Positions 1-5,569 of a stretch of 6,257 nucleotides of DNA are shown in pieces; positions within the stretch are counted from its first letter, which is position 1; the number at the start of each line of letters is the position of its first letter. A model generated the notes under the pieces. That model saw only the letters and a list, made by a program, of their open reading frames with translations, was not told the DNA's origin and searched no databases. The DNA comes from Polaromonas sp. Lineage in GTDB: Bacteria > Pseudomonadota > Gammaproteobacteria > Burkholderiales > Burkholderiaceae_C. Position numbers and translations under genes: made by a program. The stretch is from positions 1 to 6,257 of the forward strand of contig JAJAYS010000330.1 of the NCBI GenBank assembly GCA_026786065.1, in the 5' to 3' direction.

Positions 1-491
1 ACAACCGGCTTAACATGATCCACGAAGGCACCCACGGCATTCAGGCGCTGGACCTGCTGGGTCGCAAGGTCTTGCTGGAAGGCGGCAAGGGCTTGAAGCT
101 GTTGTCCGCCCGCATCGACGCCACGCGGGGCCGTGCCGTTGTATCGGCCATTACAGAGCGGGCGCGCCAGGCGGAGGCGCTGGAGCAGGCTTGGAGCGAG
201 GTGCTGCGGGCCACCGAAGCCGCCTGGGCCACCGGCCTGCCGGCCGAGGCCCTGGCCAATGCGGTGCCCTACATGCAGGCGTTCGGCCACACCGTACTGG
301 CCTGGATCTGGCTTGACGTGGCGCTCGCCTCGGATGCCGCTGTCGCTACAAAATCAGGAGCTGCCCACGCCGGTTTTTCGGGGGCTACAGCCTATTTCTA
401 TGCTTATGAGCTACCCAAAATCGTTGCCTGGCTGAAAGTCGTCGAGTCGCGCGACCAGACCTGTGCGAAATTCCCTGAAGAGGCGTTTTGA
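1..491 (+). CDS. Acyl-CoA dehydrogenase, C-terminal part (5' end outside window)
   Basis: This is the last 162 residues of an FAD-dependent acyl-CoA dehydrogenase, which catalyses alpha,beta-dehydrogenation of an acyl-CoA thioester in the cytoplasm. The frame is open from the left edge (first full codon at 3), so the ATG at 15 is internal. The visible start reads NRLNMIHEGTHGIQALDLLGRK, which contains the family's conserved EGTxGIQALDLLGRK segment near the end of the catalytic domain. After it comes an alpha-helical extension ending in YFYAYELPKIVAWL and a short acidic tail, typical of the roughly 590-600-residue subfamily with an extra C-terminal domain (PF12806-like, as in DmdC-type enzymes). 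The acyl chain used cannot be told from this fragment. The stop TGA at 489-491 overlaps the next start by one base. Codons around 341-400 are less GC-rich than the rest. Family assignment is strong; substrate is unknown. Confidence 0.9.
   Translation, partial: NRLNMIHEGTHGIQALDLLGRKVLLEGGKGLKLLSARIDATRGRAVVSAITERARQAEALEQAWSEVLRATEAAWATGLPAEALANAVPYMQAFGHTVLAWIWLDVALASDAAVATKSGAAHAGFSGATAYFYAYELPKIVAWLKVVESRDQTCAKFPEEAF
350..397. repeat. Imperfect inverted repeat inside the acyl-CoA dehydrogenase tail
   Basis: The arms 350-366 and 381-397 are an imperfect inverted match: AAA/TTT at the ends, AGG/CCT in the middle, and GCCC/GGGC next to the loop. The stretch is poorer in GC than its surroundings, with runs of A and T. 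It resembles short dispersed palindromic elements found in many Comamonadaceae genomes, but that resemblance is from memory and is not proven. The reading frame of the dehydrogenase stays open through it. Confidence 0.25.
478..483 (+). promoter_or_regulatory. Ribosome binding site of the small membrane protein
   Basis: AAGAGG lies 7 bases before the ATG at 491, inside the last codons of the acyl-CoA dehydrogenase. It supports ATG 491 as the start rather than the in-frame TTG at 488. Confidence 0.6.
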
Positions 492-718
492 TGGCTTTTT
501 TCAAGCCGGGATCTTCCGCGAGCGCCGACCGGCGCCTGGCACGGGTCGAAGCGCTGATCTGGATCCTGATTTACGCCGGGCTGCTGCTGTTAGTTCTGGG
601 TTTGGCGATGACGCGCTACGACGCCGCGCTGGCCTGGACGATGATGGCGACAGGGGCAGTGTTGGCGGCGCTGGGCGCGCTGCTGATTTACCTGCGCTCG
701 AAAATGACACCACCATGA
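491..718 (+). CDS. Small two-helix membrane protein, unknown function
   Basis: A 75-residue protein I cannot assign to a named family. A polar, basic N-terminus (MAFFKPGSSASADRRLARVE) is followed by two hydrophobic stretches, about residues 22-40 and 46-67. They are joined by a short loop, TRYDAA, and the protein ends in a basic tail (LRSKMTPP). The likely topology is a helical hairpin in the inner membrane. The ATG at 491 overlaps the TGA of the acyl-CoA dehydrogenase (TGATG) and has a good AAGAGG ribosome binding site at 478-483, 7 bases upstream. A TTG one codon earlier is possible but less likely. The tight coupling implies co-expression with the dehydrogenase, but no functional link can be drawn. 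The reading is supported by the start signal, GC-rich third positions and the coherent membrane pattern. Confidence 0.75.
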   Translation: MAFFKPGSSASADRRLARVEALIWILIYAGLLLLVLGLAMTRYDAALAWTMMATGAVLAALGALLIYLRSKMTPP

Positions 719-831
719 ACAAACCGCAGTAGATTTTTGATGCGCGGGAACTGGACAGTCCCGGTGCGGCCTTGCGGCCCAGGTCAAACAGATTCCAAAG
801 CCCCGGCTCCGTCCTTTCAACCCAAGAGCGA

Positions 832-836
832 AAGGA
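832..836 (+). promoter_or_regulatory. Ribosome binding site of the racemase
   Basis: AAGGA lies 6 bases upstream of the GTG at 843. It decides the start, because no ATG in this frame gives the family's conserved N-terminus (LITVINPNT). Confidence 0.7.
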
Positions 837-842
837 ACATTT

Positions 843-1595
843 GTGCTGATCACGGTCATCAATCCAAACACTGCGGCGAGCATGACCGAGAAAATCGGCA
901 ACGCGGCACGCGCCGCAGCTGCGCCCGGCACGCAGATCGTCTGCGTAAACCCGCCCTACGGACCGGTCTCGATCGAGGACCATTACGACGAAGCCTATGC
1001 GGTTCCTGGCCTGCTCGGCGAGGTGCGCGCCGCAGAGAAGCAGGGCTGCGCGGCCTACGTGATCGCCTGTTTTGGCGACCCGGGACTTGACGCAGCCCGC
1101 GAGATTGCAGATGGCCCGGTAATCGGGATCGCGGAAGCAGCCATGCACGCTGCAAGCTTTGTTTCGACCGGGTTTTCGGTTGTTACGACGCTAGAGCGCA
1201 CCTGTGTGATGGCCCGGCGCCTGGCCGACCGCTATGGGTTTCGAGACGCATGCCGCAGTGTGCGCGGCACCGACCTGCCTGTGCTTGAGCTGGAGAACCC
1301 GCACAGCGGTGCCTACGCCCGGATTCTCGAAGAATGCCGCAGTGCACTAGCCCAAGACCGCTCGGGCGCGATTGTGCTTGGCTGCGCCGGTATGGCCGAT
1401 TTGCGCGCAGAACTTTCCAAAGAGCTTGGCGTGCCGGTCATTGACGGCGTTGCCGCAGCGGTGAAATTTTCAGAAGCACTGGTGTCGCTTGGCATCGGCA
1501 CCAGCAAGCGCGGTGACTATGCAAGGCCCTTGCCCAAAAAATACACCGGCGCGTTCGCCGACTACGCACCGCAGAGCGACCAATCTTCTACCTGA
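843..1595 (+). CDS. Asp/Glu/hydantoin racemase family protein
   Basis: A 250-residue cofactor-independent racemase of the Asp/Glu/hydantoin racemase superfamily, cytoplasmic. The N-terminus LITVINPNT is the conserved substrate-loop strand of hydantoin racemases. The two catalytic cysteines are present: Cys76 in VIACFGDPG and Cys181 in VLGCAGMAD, at the numbering known for characterised hydantoin racemases. The last strand, GVPVIDGVAAAVK, also fits. In this family the two cysteines act as the acid/base pair that moves the alpha proton, converting D- and L-5-substituted hydantoins. Length is normal (about 235-250). The start is GTG with AAGGA at 832-836. The gene is preceded by a 124-nt gap, so it may have its own promoter, though I could not identify one. 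It converges on the amidase operon. A related activity, such as allantoin, aspartate or maleate-type chemistry, cannot be excluded, and no hydantoinase or carbamoylase is in the window. Confidence 0.9.
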   Translation: MLITVINPNTAASMTEKIGNAARAAAAPGTQIVCVNPPYGPVSIEDHYDEAYAVPGLLGEVRAAEKQGCAAYVIACFGDPGLDAAREIADGPVIGIAEAAMHAASFVSTGFSVVTTLERTCVMARRLADRYGFRDACRSVRGTDLPVLELENPHSGAYARILEECRSALAQDRSGAIVLGCAGMADLRAELSKELGVPVIDGVAAAVKFSEALVSLGIGTSKRGDYARPLPKKYTGAFADYAPQSDQSST

Positions 1596-1613
1596 CTCAC
1601 TGCGGTGACAAGC

Positions 1614-1629
1614 TCAGGCGGCTGCCTGA
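1614..1629. repeat. Short hairpin in the convergent gap between racemase and amidase
   Basis: TCAGGC and GCCTGA pair perfectly (6 bp) around a 4-base GGCT loop, 18 bases after the racemase stop. A second possible stem, GGCAGC (1639-1644) with GCTGCC (1656-1661), follows. Neither has a T-run on either strand, so a classical Rho-independent terminator is not supported. The 100-bp gap 1596-1695 holds no gene that I can see. Confidence 0.3.
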
Positions 1630-1695
1630 TGCGATGTCGGCAGCAGGCCGTCGTGGCTGCCAGCTGGCTGAAATTGTGGGCTGAACCGCCTGCCG

Positions 1696-3111
1696 TCAAA
1701 GTGGCGGCGCTTTCAAGTGCCAGGCTGTCGCCTGCTGGTAGGCATGGCCCGCCGCGAACAGCGTGGCTTCGCCGAACTGTCGGCCTATGAGTTGCATGGC
1801 AGTCGGCATGCCGCTACGGGTAAAACCGGCTGGTACCGACAGACACGGCAGGCCCAGAAAATTGCCAGGGCGGGTCAACCGGGTCACGGTGGTCATCACC
1901 TTCGCCATTGCTGCCCCGCCCCCCACGTCGGTTTCGGCGATGGTGGGTGTCTGAAAGCTCACGGAGGGCGCATGAAACAGGTCAACCTGGCCGAATACCG
2001 CTTTCGAGAATTGCTGCAGCGCGACACCGCGCAGTCGCAGGCTTTCGATGTAAGTCGTGGCCGGGATTGCAAGGCCGAGTTCCAGACGCGCGCGTACCTG
2101 GTCGGAGTAGTCTTGCGGACGGGACCGCAGCCAGTTTGCGTGTGCAGCGCCTGCCTCGGCGGCGATGATCATTGCCGCAGCATGGCTCCACGGCTCCATG
2201 TCGGGCAAATCGACTTCAACGATCTCGGCGCCAAGCCGTGCGTAGTGCTGCAGGCTCGCCGAGATGAGCGATTCGATCTCATCGTCGATCGCGTCGTAAA
2301 AGTAGCGCTTCGCGGTGCCGATCCGCAGGCCTTTGATAGGCCGCGAAAGCTGTGCCATGTAATCGGGCACCGGATGGTGGCTGGCAGTCGGGTCCAACGG
2401 GTCGGCACCGGCGATTGCGCCCATGATCAACGCGCAGTCCTCGACCGAGCGGGCAAGCGGGCCTACCGTGTCCATCGAAAACGACAGCGGCATGGCGCCG
2501 TGGCGCGATACGCGGCCCCACGTCGGCTTGATTCCGGACAATCCACAAAACGCTGCAGGCGCCCGTATCGAGCCGCCGGTGTCGGAGCCGAGAGCCGCAA
2601 ACGACGCGCGCGCAGCGACAGCCGAGCCGGAACCCGAGGACGAACCGCCGGTAATGCAGTCCGGGTTCCAGGGGTTGCGGCAGTGACCCAGGTGGTAGTT
2701 ATGCCCCGTCGGGCCATAAGCGAACTCGGCCATGTTGAGCACGCCGAACTGAATAGCCCCGGCCGCATCGAGGCGTTTCAGCGCAGTGGCCGTGGTCGGC
2801 GCTGGCATGGCGCGCTTTATTCTGGAGCCGCAGGAAGAAGCCACTCCCTCGCGGTAATACATATCCTTGTGCGCCATAGGTACGCCGTGGAGCGGGCCAC
2901 GCACTACGCCGCGCGCGAGTTCTGCATCGGCGAGGTGGGCCGCCGCAAGGGCCTCATCATGGTCAATCCGGACAAAGCAATTGAGTTTTGTCTGTACTGA
3001 GTCGGCCCGTGCAAGCACCGCCTCCATTGCAGAGTGGGCAGTGACCTCCTTGCGGCGGATGGCGTGCGCCAGGCCAGCCGCTGAAAGTTCCACTATTGCG
3101 TTGGGGCTCAT
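1696..3111 (-). CDS. Amidase-signature hydrolase, AtzE/GatA-like
   Basis: A 471-residue amidase-signature enzyme (GatA/AtzE type) that would hydrolyse a carboxamide-type C-N bond in the cytoplasm. The Ser-cisSer-Lys triad is complete: Lys82 in HGVPMAHKD, cis-Ser157 in the GGSSSGSG loop, and nucleophile Ser181 in DTGGSIRAP. The spacings of 75 and 24 residues equal those of GatA. The C-terminal part reads NFLGLPCLSVPAGF and is also typical. The ATG at 3111-3109 overlaps the TGA of the small AtzG-like gene as ATGA, giving translational coupling. The frame stays open 46 codons further upstream (to 3249), but that stretch lies over the small gene in another frame and looks non-coding. AtzE, the biuret-pathway 1-carboxybiuret hydrolase, needs AtzG as partner, and the same pairing is seen here. 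Without cyanuric acid genes nearby the substrate is not known. It is the last gene of the operon. Confidence 0.95.
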   Translation of the reverse strand: MSPNAIVELSAAGLAHAIRRKEVTAHSAMEAVLARADSVQTKLNCFVRIDHDEALAAAHLADAELARGVVRGPLHGVPMAHKDMYYREGVASSCGSRIKRAMPAPTTATALKRLDAAGAIQFGVLNMAEFAYGPTGHNYHLGHCRNPWNPDCITGGSSSGSGSAVAARASFAALGSDTGGSIRAPAAFCGLSGIKPTWGRVSRHGAMPLSFSMDTVGPLARSVEDCALIMGAIAGADPLDPTASHHPVPDYMAQLSRPIKGLRIGTAKRYFYDAIDDEIESLISASLQHYARLGAEIVEVDLPDMEPWSHAAAMIIAAEAGAAHANWLRSRPQDYSDQVRARLELGLAIPATTYIESLRLRGVALQQFSKAVFGQVDLFHAPSVSFQTPTIAETDVGGGAAMAKVMTTVTRLTRPGNFLGLPCLSVPAGFTRSGMPTAMQLIGRQFGEATLFAAGHAYQQATAWHLKAPPL

Positions 3112-3305
3112 GGCGCTTGCTCGGCGCTGACTTTCAGGTACAGGGCGGGTTCGGTCTCGAACGGCAACTCGGCGAAGGCCTTGCTGGCCCCGCGTATCTG
3201 GGCATTCAGCGTTTCCGCGACCCCGGCGGCGCGCGAAGGGTCTATGCAAACGCCTATCAGCGCTAGCGCTGCGGTGGCGGTCTCCGGGGTGTAGGTGTTT
3301 GTCAT
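3108..3305 (-). CDS. AtzG-like small subunit (DUF4089)
   Basis: A 65-residue acidic helical protein directly before the amidase. Its core, ALIGVCIDPSRAAGVAETL, followed by an amphipathic helix and a LPFETEPAL end, fits the DUF4089/AtzG-like family: two helices, then a FxLPxExEPA-type tail. AtzG (about 68 residues) is a GatC-like partner that wraps around and stabilises AtzE, so this is probably the regulatory or structural subunit of the adjacent amidase. The start is ATG at 3305. Just upstream on this strand there is no good ribosome binding site (ACGGTCAAGCCC), so initiation may be weak. The stop TGA (3110-3108) overlaps the amidase ATG by four bases. The frame is open far upstream (to 3650) but overlies the ATPase gene and has no coding character. 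It is easy to miss because it is short. The assignment is by pattern recognition, not by search. Confidence 0.85.
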   Translation of the reverse strand: MTNTYTPETATAALALIGVCIDPSRAAGVAETLNAQIRGASKAFAELPFETEPALYLKVSAEQAP

Positions 3306-3468
3306 GGGCTTGACCGTGTGTTTAAGGACTTCAGGTTGATAAAAACGATTCTGCCAGCGCTTGCAGACTTGGCAGCTGCATGCACGAAGCCGCAACGCTG
3401 GGCAGTGCAATCGCCACCCCTGCGGTACTTCGTTGCGTCGCGGCAATCGGCACAACGCTGCAGGGATT
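3306..3468 (-). other. 163-nt intra-operon gap with short repeats
   Basis: This is the only sizeable gap in the minus-strand operon, between the OppD-type ATPase stop and the AtzG-like start. It contains the direct repeat CAACGCTG (3393-3400 and 3453-3460), the near repeat CAATCGCCAC/CAATCGGCAC (3408-3417 and 3444-3453), and the inverted pair CGCAACG/CGTTGCG (3391-3397 and 3431-3437). The tandem palindromes GCAGCTGC (3372-3379) and TGCATGCA (3377-3384) lie beside them. No convincing -35/-10 pair was found. The ATPase frame continues without a stop for 45 codons after its TGA, to about 3331. Roles as an internal promoter, an mRNA processing site or a spacer are all open. Confidence 0.35.
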
Positions 3469-4500
3469 TCAGGCGACCAGCATCGGTGCGATTGCCGCAG
3501 CTGCGTCGGTGTGGATGCAGCGCGCACGGTGACTCGGCGAAAGCTCGACCACGGCCGGCTGCGCTGCTCTGCAGGCATCGGTAGCCAGCGAGCAGCGCTC
3601 GGCGAAGGCGCAGCCTGGCGGCAGCGCGGACAGGTCCGGTGGCGCGCCACGGATGGTCTCCAGCCGCTTGCCGCGCGCCAGCGCGCCGTGCGCCCGGCTC
3701 TTGAGCAGTCCGATGGTGTAGGGGTGTCGTGGGGAGCGGATCAACTCGCGCGCTGTACCTTCTTCGACGATACGTCCAGCGTACATCACCGCAATGCGGT
3801 CGGCTACTTCCACTGCTGCGCCGATGTCGTGCGTCACGAAAATCACCGACAGGCCAAGCTCCCGCTGCAACTCGCGCAGCAGCAGCAGTATCTGGATCTG
3901 GACGGTGGCGTCGAGCGCGGTAGTGGGCTCGTCGGCCAACAGAAGCTGCGGTTGGCAGGCCAGGGCCAGCGCGATCATGGCGCGCTGGCGCATACCGCCA
4001 GACATCTCATGCGGATAGGCTTTGAGCCGGTGTTCGGCGCTGGGAATGCGCACCCGCTCAAACAAACTCAAGGCGCGCTGCAGCGCCGCAGCATGGGAGC
4101 CTCCGTCATGCCGCCGTATCGATTCGATGATCTGTGCTCCGACGGAATACACCGGGTCCAGCGCCAGCAGCGGCTCCTGGAAGACCATCGCTGCAACCTT
4201 GCCCCGAAAATCGGCGAGTTCGCCCTGCGGCATGGCCAGCACGTCGCGTCCCGCGACACGCACCTCCCCGCCTACGACGGCCCGGCGTTCGTTGTGCAGG
4301 CGCAGTACGGTCCGCAGCGTCACGCTTTTGCCGGAGCCCGACTCACCGATCAGCGCCACCACCTCCCCACGCTGCACGTCCAGGCTCACCCCGCTGACGG
4401 CGCGCACCGGCTTGCGCCCACCCGTGAACGTGACGCTCAGGTCCCGCAGGCGGACCATCGGTTCGGCAGCATCCGGGGAATGGGGGGAAGGGTAGGGCAT
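3469..4500 (-). CDS. ABC transporter ATPase, OppD/DppD type
   Basis: Nucleotide-binding subunit of a peptide/nickel-family ABC importer, acting at the inner face of the membrane. Taking ATG 4500 gives 343 residues: Walker A GESGSGKS (52-59), Q-loop Gln108 in FQEP, signature MSGGMRQR (from 166), Walker B LLLADE (186-191) and H-loop His224 in VTHD. The C-terminal oligopeptide-transporter extension follows, with PPGC and four cysteines at 297, 303, 310 and 328. MSGGM in place of LSGGQ is usual in the D-type subunit. Start choice is uncertain: ATG 4542 would add 14 residues and overlap the upstream gene by 11 bases, but that stretch has few GC-ending codons. ATG 4458 (MVRLRDLSV) is a shorter option. 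None has a clear ribosome binding site. The gene follows the F-type ATPase, the reverse of the usual D-F order. The substrate is not encoded in this subunit. Confidence 0.95.
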   Translation of the reverse strand: MPYPSPHSPDAAEPMVRLRDLSVTFTGGRKPVRAVSGVSLDVQRGEVVALIGESGSGKSVTLRTVLRLHNERRAVVGGEVRVAGRDVLAMPQGELADFRGKVAAMVFQEPLLALDPVYSVGAQIIESIRRHDGGSHAAALQRALSLFERVRIPSAEHRLKAYPHEMSGGMRQRAMIALALACQPQLLLADEPTTALDATVQIQILLLLRELQRELGLSVIFVTHDIGAAVEVADRIAVMYAGRIVEEGTARELIRSPRHPYTIGLLKSRAHGALARGKRLETIRGAPPDLSALPPGCAFAERCSLATDACRAAQPAVVELSPSHRARCIHTDAAAAIAPMLVA

Positions 4501-4531
4501 TGGGAAAACAGTACGGGACAAAGTGAGGGCT

Positions 4532-5566
4532 TCAGGCCACATGCAGGCGCGACGGCGCTTTCGGGTGCCCGCTACCGGCCTCGTGGATCAGGCAACTGAC
4601 GGCCTGCCGTGCGCCCACCGCCAAGCGTGCAGGCACCTGCTGACTGCACACCGGCGCGGCGAGTGGGCAGCGCGGATGAAAGCGGCAGCCCGATGGCGGG
4701 TTGATCGGATTCGGCGGATCGCCGGCCAGCGCCGCTTTTTCGGTGCGGTGGTCGGGGTCCAAAGCCGGAATGGACGAAAGCAGCGCACGGGTGTAGGGAT
4801 GCTGCGGGTTTTCGTAGAGCGCGTCCGATGGCCCGATTTCCGCGAGCTGCCCAAGGTACATCACCATCACACGGTCGCTGACGTAGCGCACCACGTTCAA
4901 ATCGTGGCTGATAAACACGTAGGTGAGACCGAACTCTGCCTTCAGGTCGAGCAGCAGGTTGATCACCTGCGCCTCGACCGACTTGTCGAGGGCGGACACC
5001 GCTTCATCCAGAATCACCATGCGCGGCTGCAGCGCGAGCGCGCGCGCAATGTTGACGCGCTGTCGCTGCCCACCCGACAACTCATGCGGATAGCGCTCGG
5101 CAAAGCGGTGCGGCTCCAACCCGACACGCGCCAGCAGGTCGCGCGCGCGGCGCACCGCCTCGGACTTGGACACGCCGTGAACCTGCGGCCCGAACGCAAC
5201 AGAGTCCTCAATGGTCAGGCGCGGGTTGAGCGAGGCATAGCTGTCCTGAAACACCATTTGCACCTGGCGCCGGAATTCCTTCACGCTCAGTTCCCGCCCG
5301 CCAACCGTACGGCCATCAAAAATCACTTCACCAGCGGTGGGCGCGATGAGCTGCATCATGAGCCGCGCCGTGGTGGACTTGCCGCAGCCTGACTCTCCAA
5401 CGACGCCCAGCGTTTCGTTTTTGAGTACCTCGAAGTCCACCCCATCGACGGCCCGCACCACGTCCTTACCCTTGCCAAACAGACCGGTCTTGAGCGGAAA
5501 GTGCTTTTGCAAACCGCGAATGGTCAGCAGCGGCTGGGCCGGCTCGCCAGGCAAATCGGCGTGCAT
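4532..5566 (-). CDS. ABC transporter ATPase, OppF/DppF type
   Basis: A 344-residue second ATPase that would form the heterodimer with the OppD-type subunit. The N-terminus KHFPLKTGLFGKGKD followed by VRAVDGVDFEV is characteristic of F-type subunits. Motifs: Walker A GESGCGKS (57-64), Q-loop Gln107 in FQDSYASLNPR, signature LSGGQ (163-167), Walker B MVILDE (183-188) and H-loop His221 in ISHD. The D-loop region reads DEAVSALD, normal for OppF. The C-terminal extension contains PPSGCRFHPRC and four cysteines (294, 300, 307, 325). The ATG at 5566 lies 3 bases after the permease stop. It has AAGGG at 5578-5574, 7 bases upstream, within the last codons of the permease, so it is translated from the same message. 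Nothing is missing for ATP binding and hydrolysis. Confidence 0.96.
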   Translation of the reverse strand: MHADLPGEPAQPLLTIRGLQKHFPLKTGLFGKGKDVVRAVDGVDFEVLKNETLGVVGESGCGKSTTARLMMQLIAPTAGEVIFDGRTVGGRELSVKEFRRQVQMVFQDSYASLNPRLTIEDSVAFGPQVHGVSKSEAVRRARDLLARVGLEPHRFAERYPHELSGGQRQRVNIARALALQPRMVILDEAVSALDKSVEAQVINLLLDLKAEFGLTYVFISHDLNVVRYVSDRVMVMYLGQLAEIGPSDALYENPQHPYTRALLSSIPALDPDHRTEKAALAGDPPNPINPPSGCRFHPRCPLAAPVCSQQVPARLAVGARQAVSCLIHEAGSGHPKAPSRLHVA

Positions 5567-5569
5567 GCG

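Noticed and set aside
763..775. Possible sigma-54 promoter (GG...GC) upstream of the racemase
   Set aside because: The spacing between GG and GC is 9 rather than the required 10 bases, and the flanking consensus is poor.
746..779. Hairpins before the racemase (746-762 and 768-779) as a terminator for the dehydrogenase operon
   Set aside because: The stems are short (one bulged, one of 4 bp) and no T-run follows; the T-run at 734-738 lies before them.
501..1148. A 215-codon - strand frame across the small membrane protein and racemase start
   Set aside because: It covers two supported + strand genes and the gap between them, has no recognisable motif, and lacks a consistent coding pattern.
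1717..3000. Long + strand open frame of 427 codons opposite the amidase
   Set aside because: It is antisense to a well-supported gene, and its translation is Arg-rich with no domain pattern; long antisense frames are common in GC-rich DNA.
3112..3249. A 46-codon N-terminal extension of the amidase from an upstream ATG at 3249
   Set aside because: It is Arg-rich and low-quality, lies entirely over the AtzG-like gene in another frame, and the ATGA overlap at 3111-3108 with the family N-terminus right after it explains the start.
3335..3360. Sigma-54-like TGGCAG...TTTT on the minus strand before the AtzG-like gene
   Set aside because: The essential GC of the -12 element is missing, so the match is only to the -24 half.
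3306..3650. Open frame running upstream of the AtzG-like gene from 3650
   Set aside because: It overlies the OppD-type ATPase and the gap, and its translation is rich in Arg, Cys and Pro with no family pattern; only the part from 3305 looks real.
3361..5392. Two long + strand open frames (3361-4599 and 4523-5392) opposite the ATPase genes
   Set aside because: They mirror the codons of two clear ATPases, and their Gln/Arg/His-rich translations match no fold.
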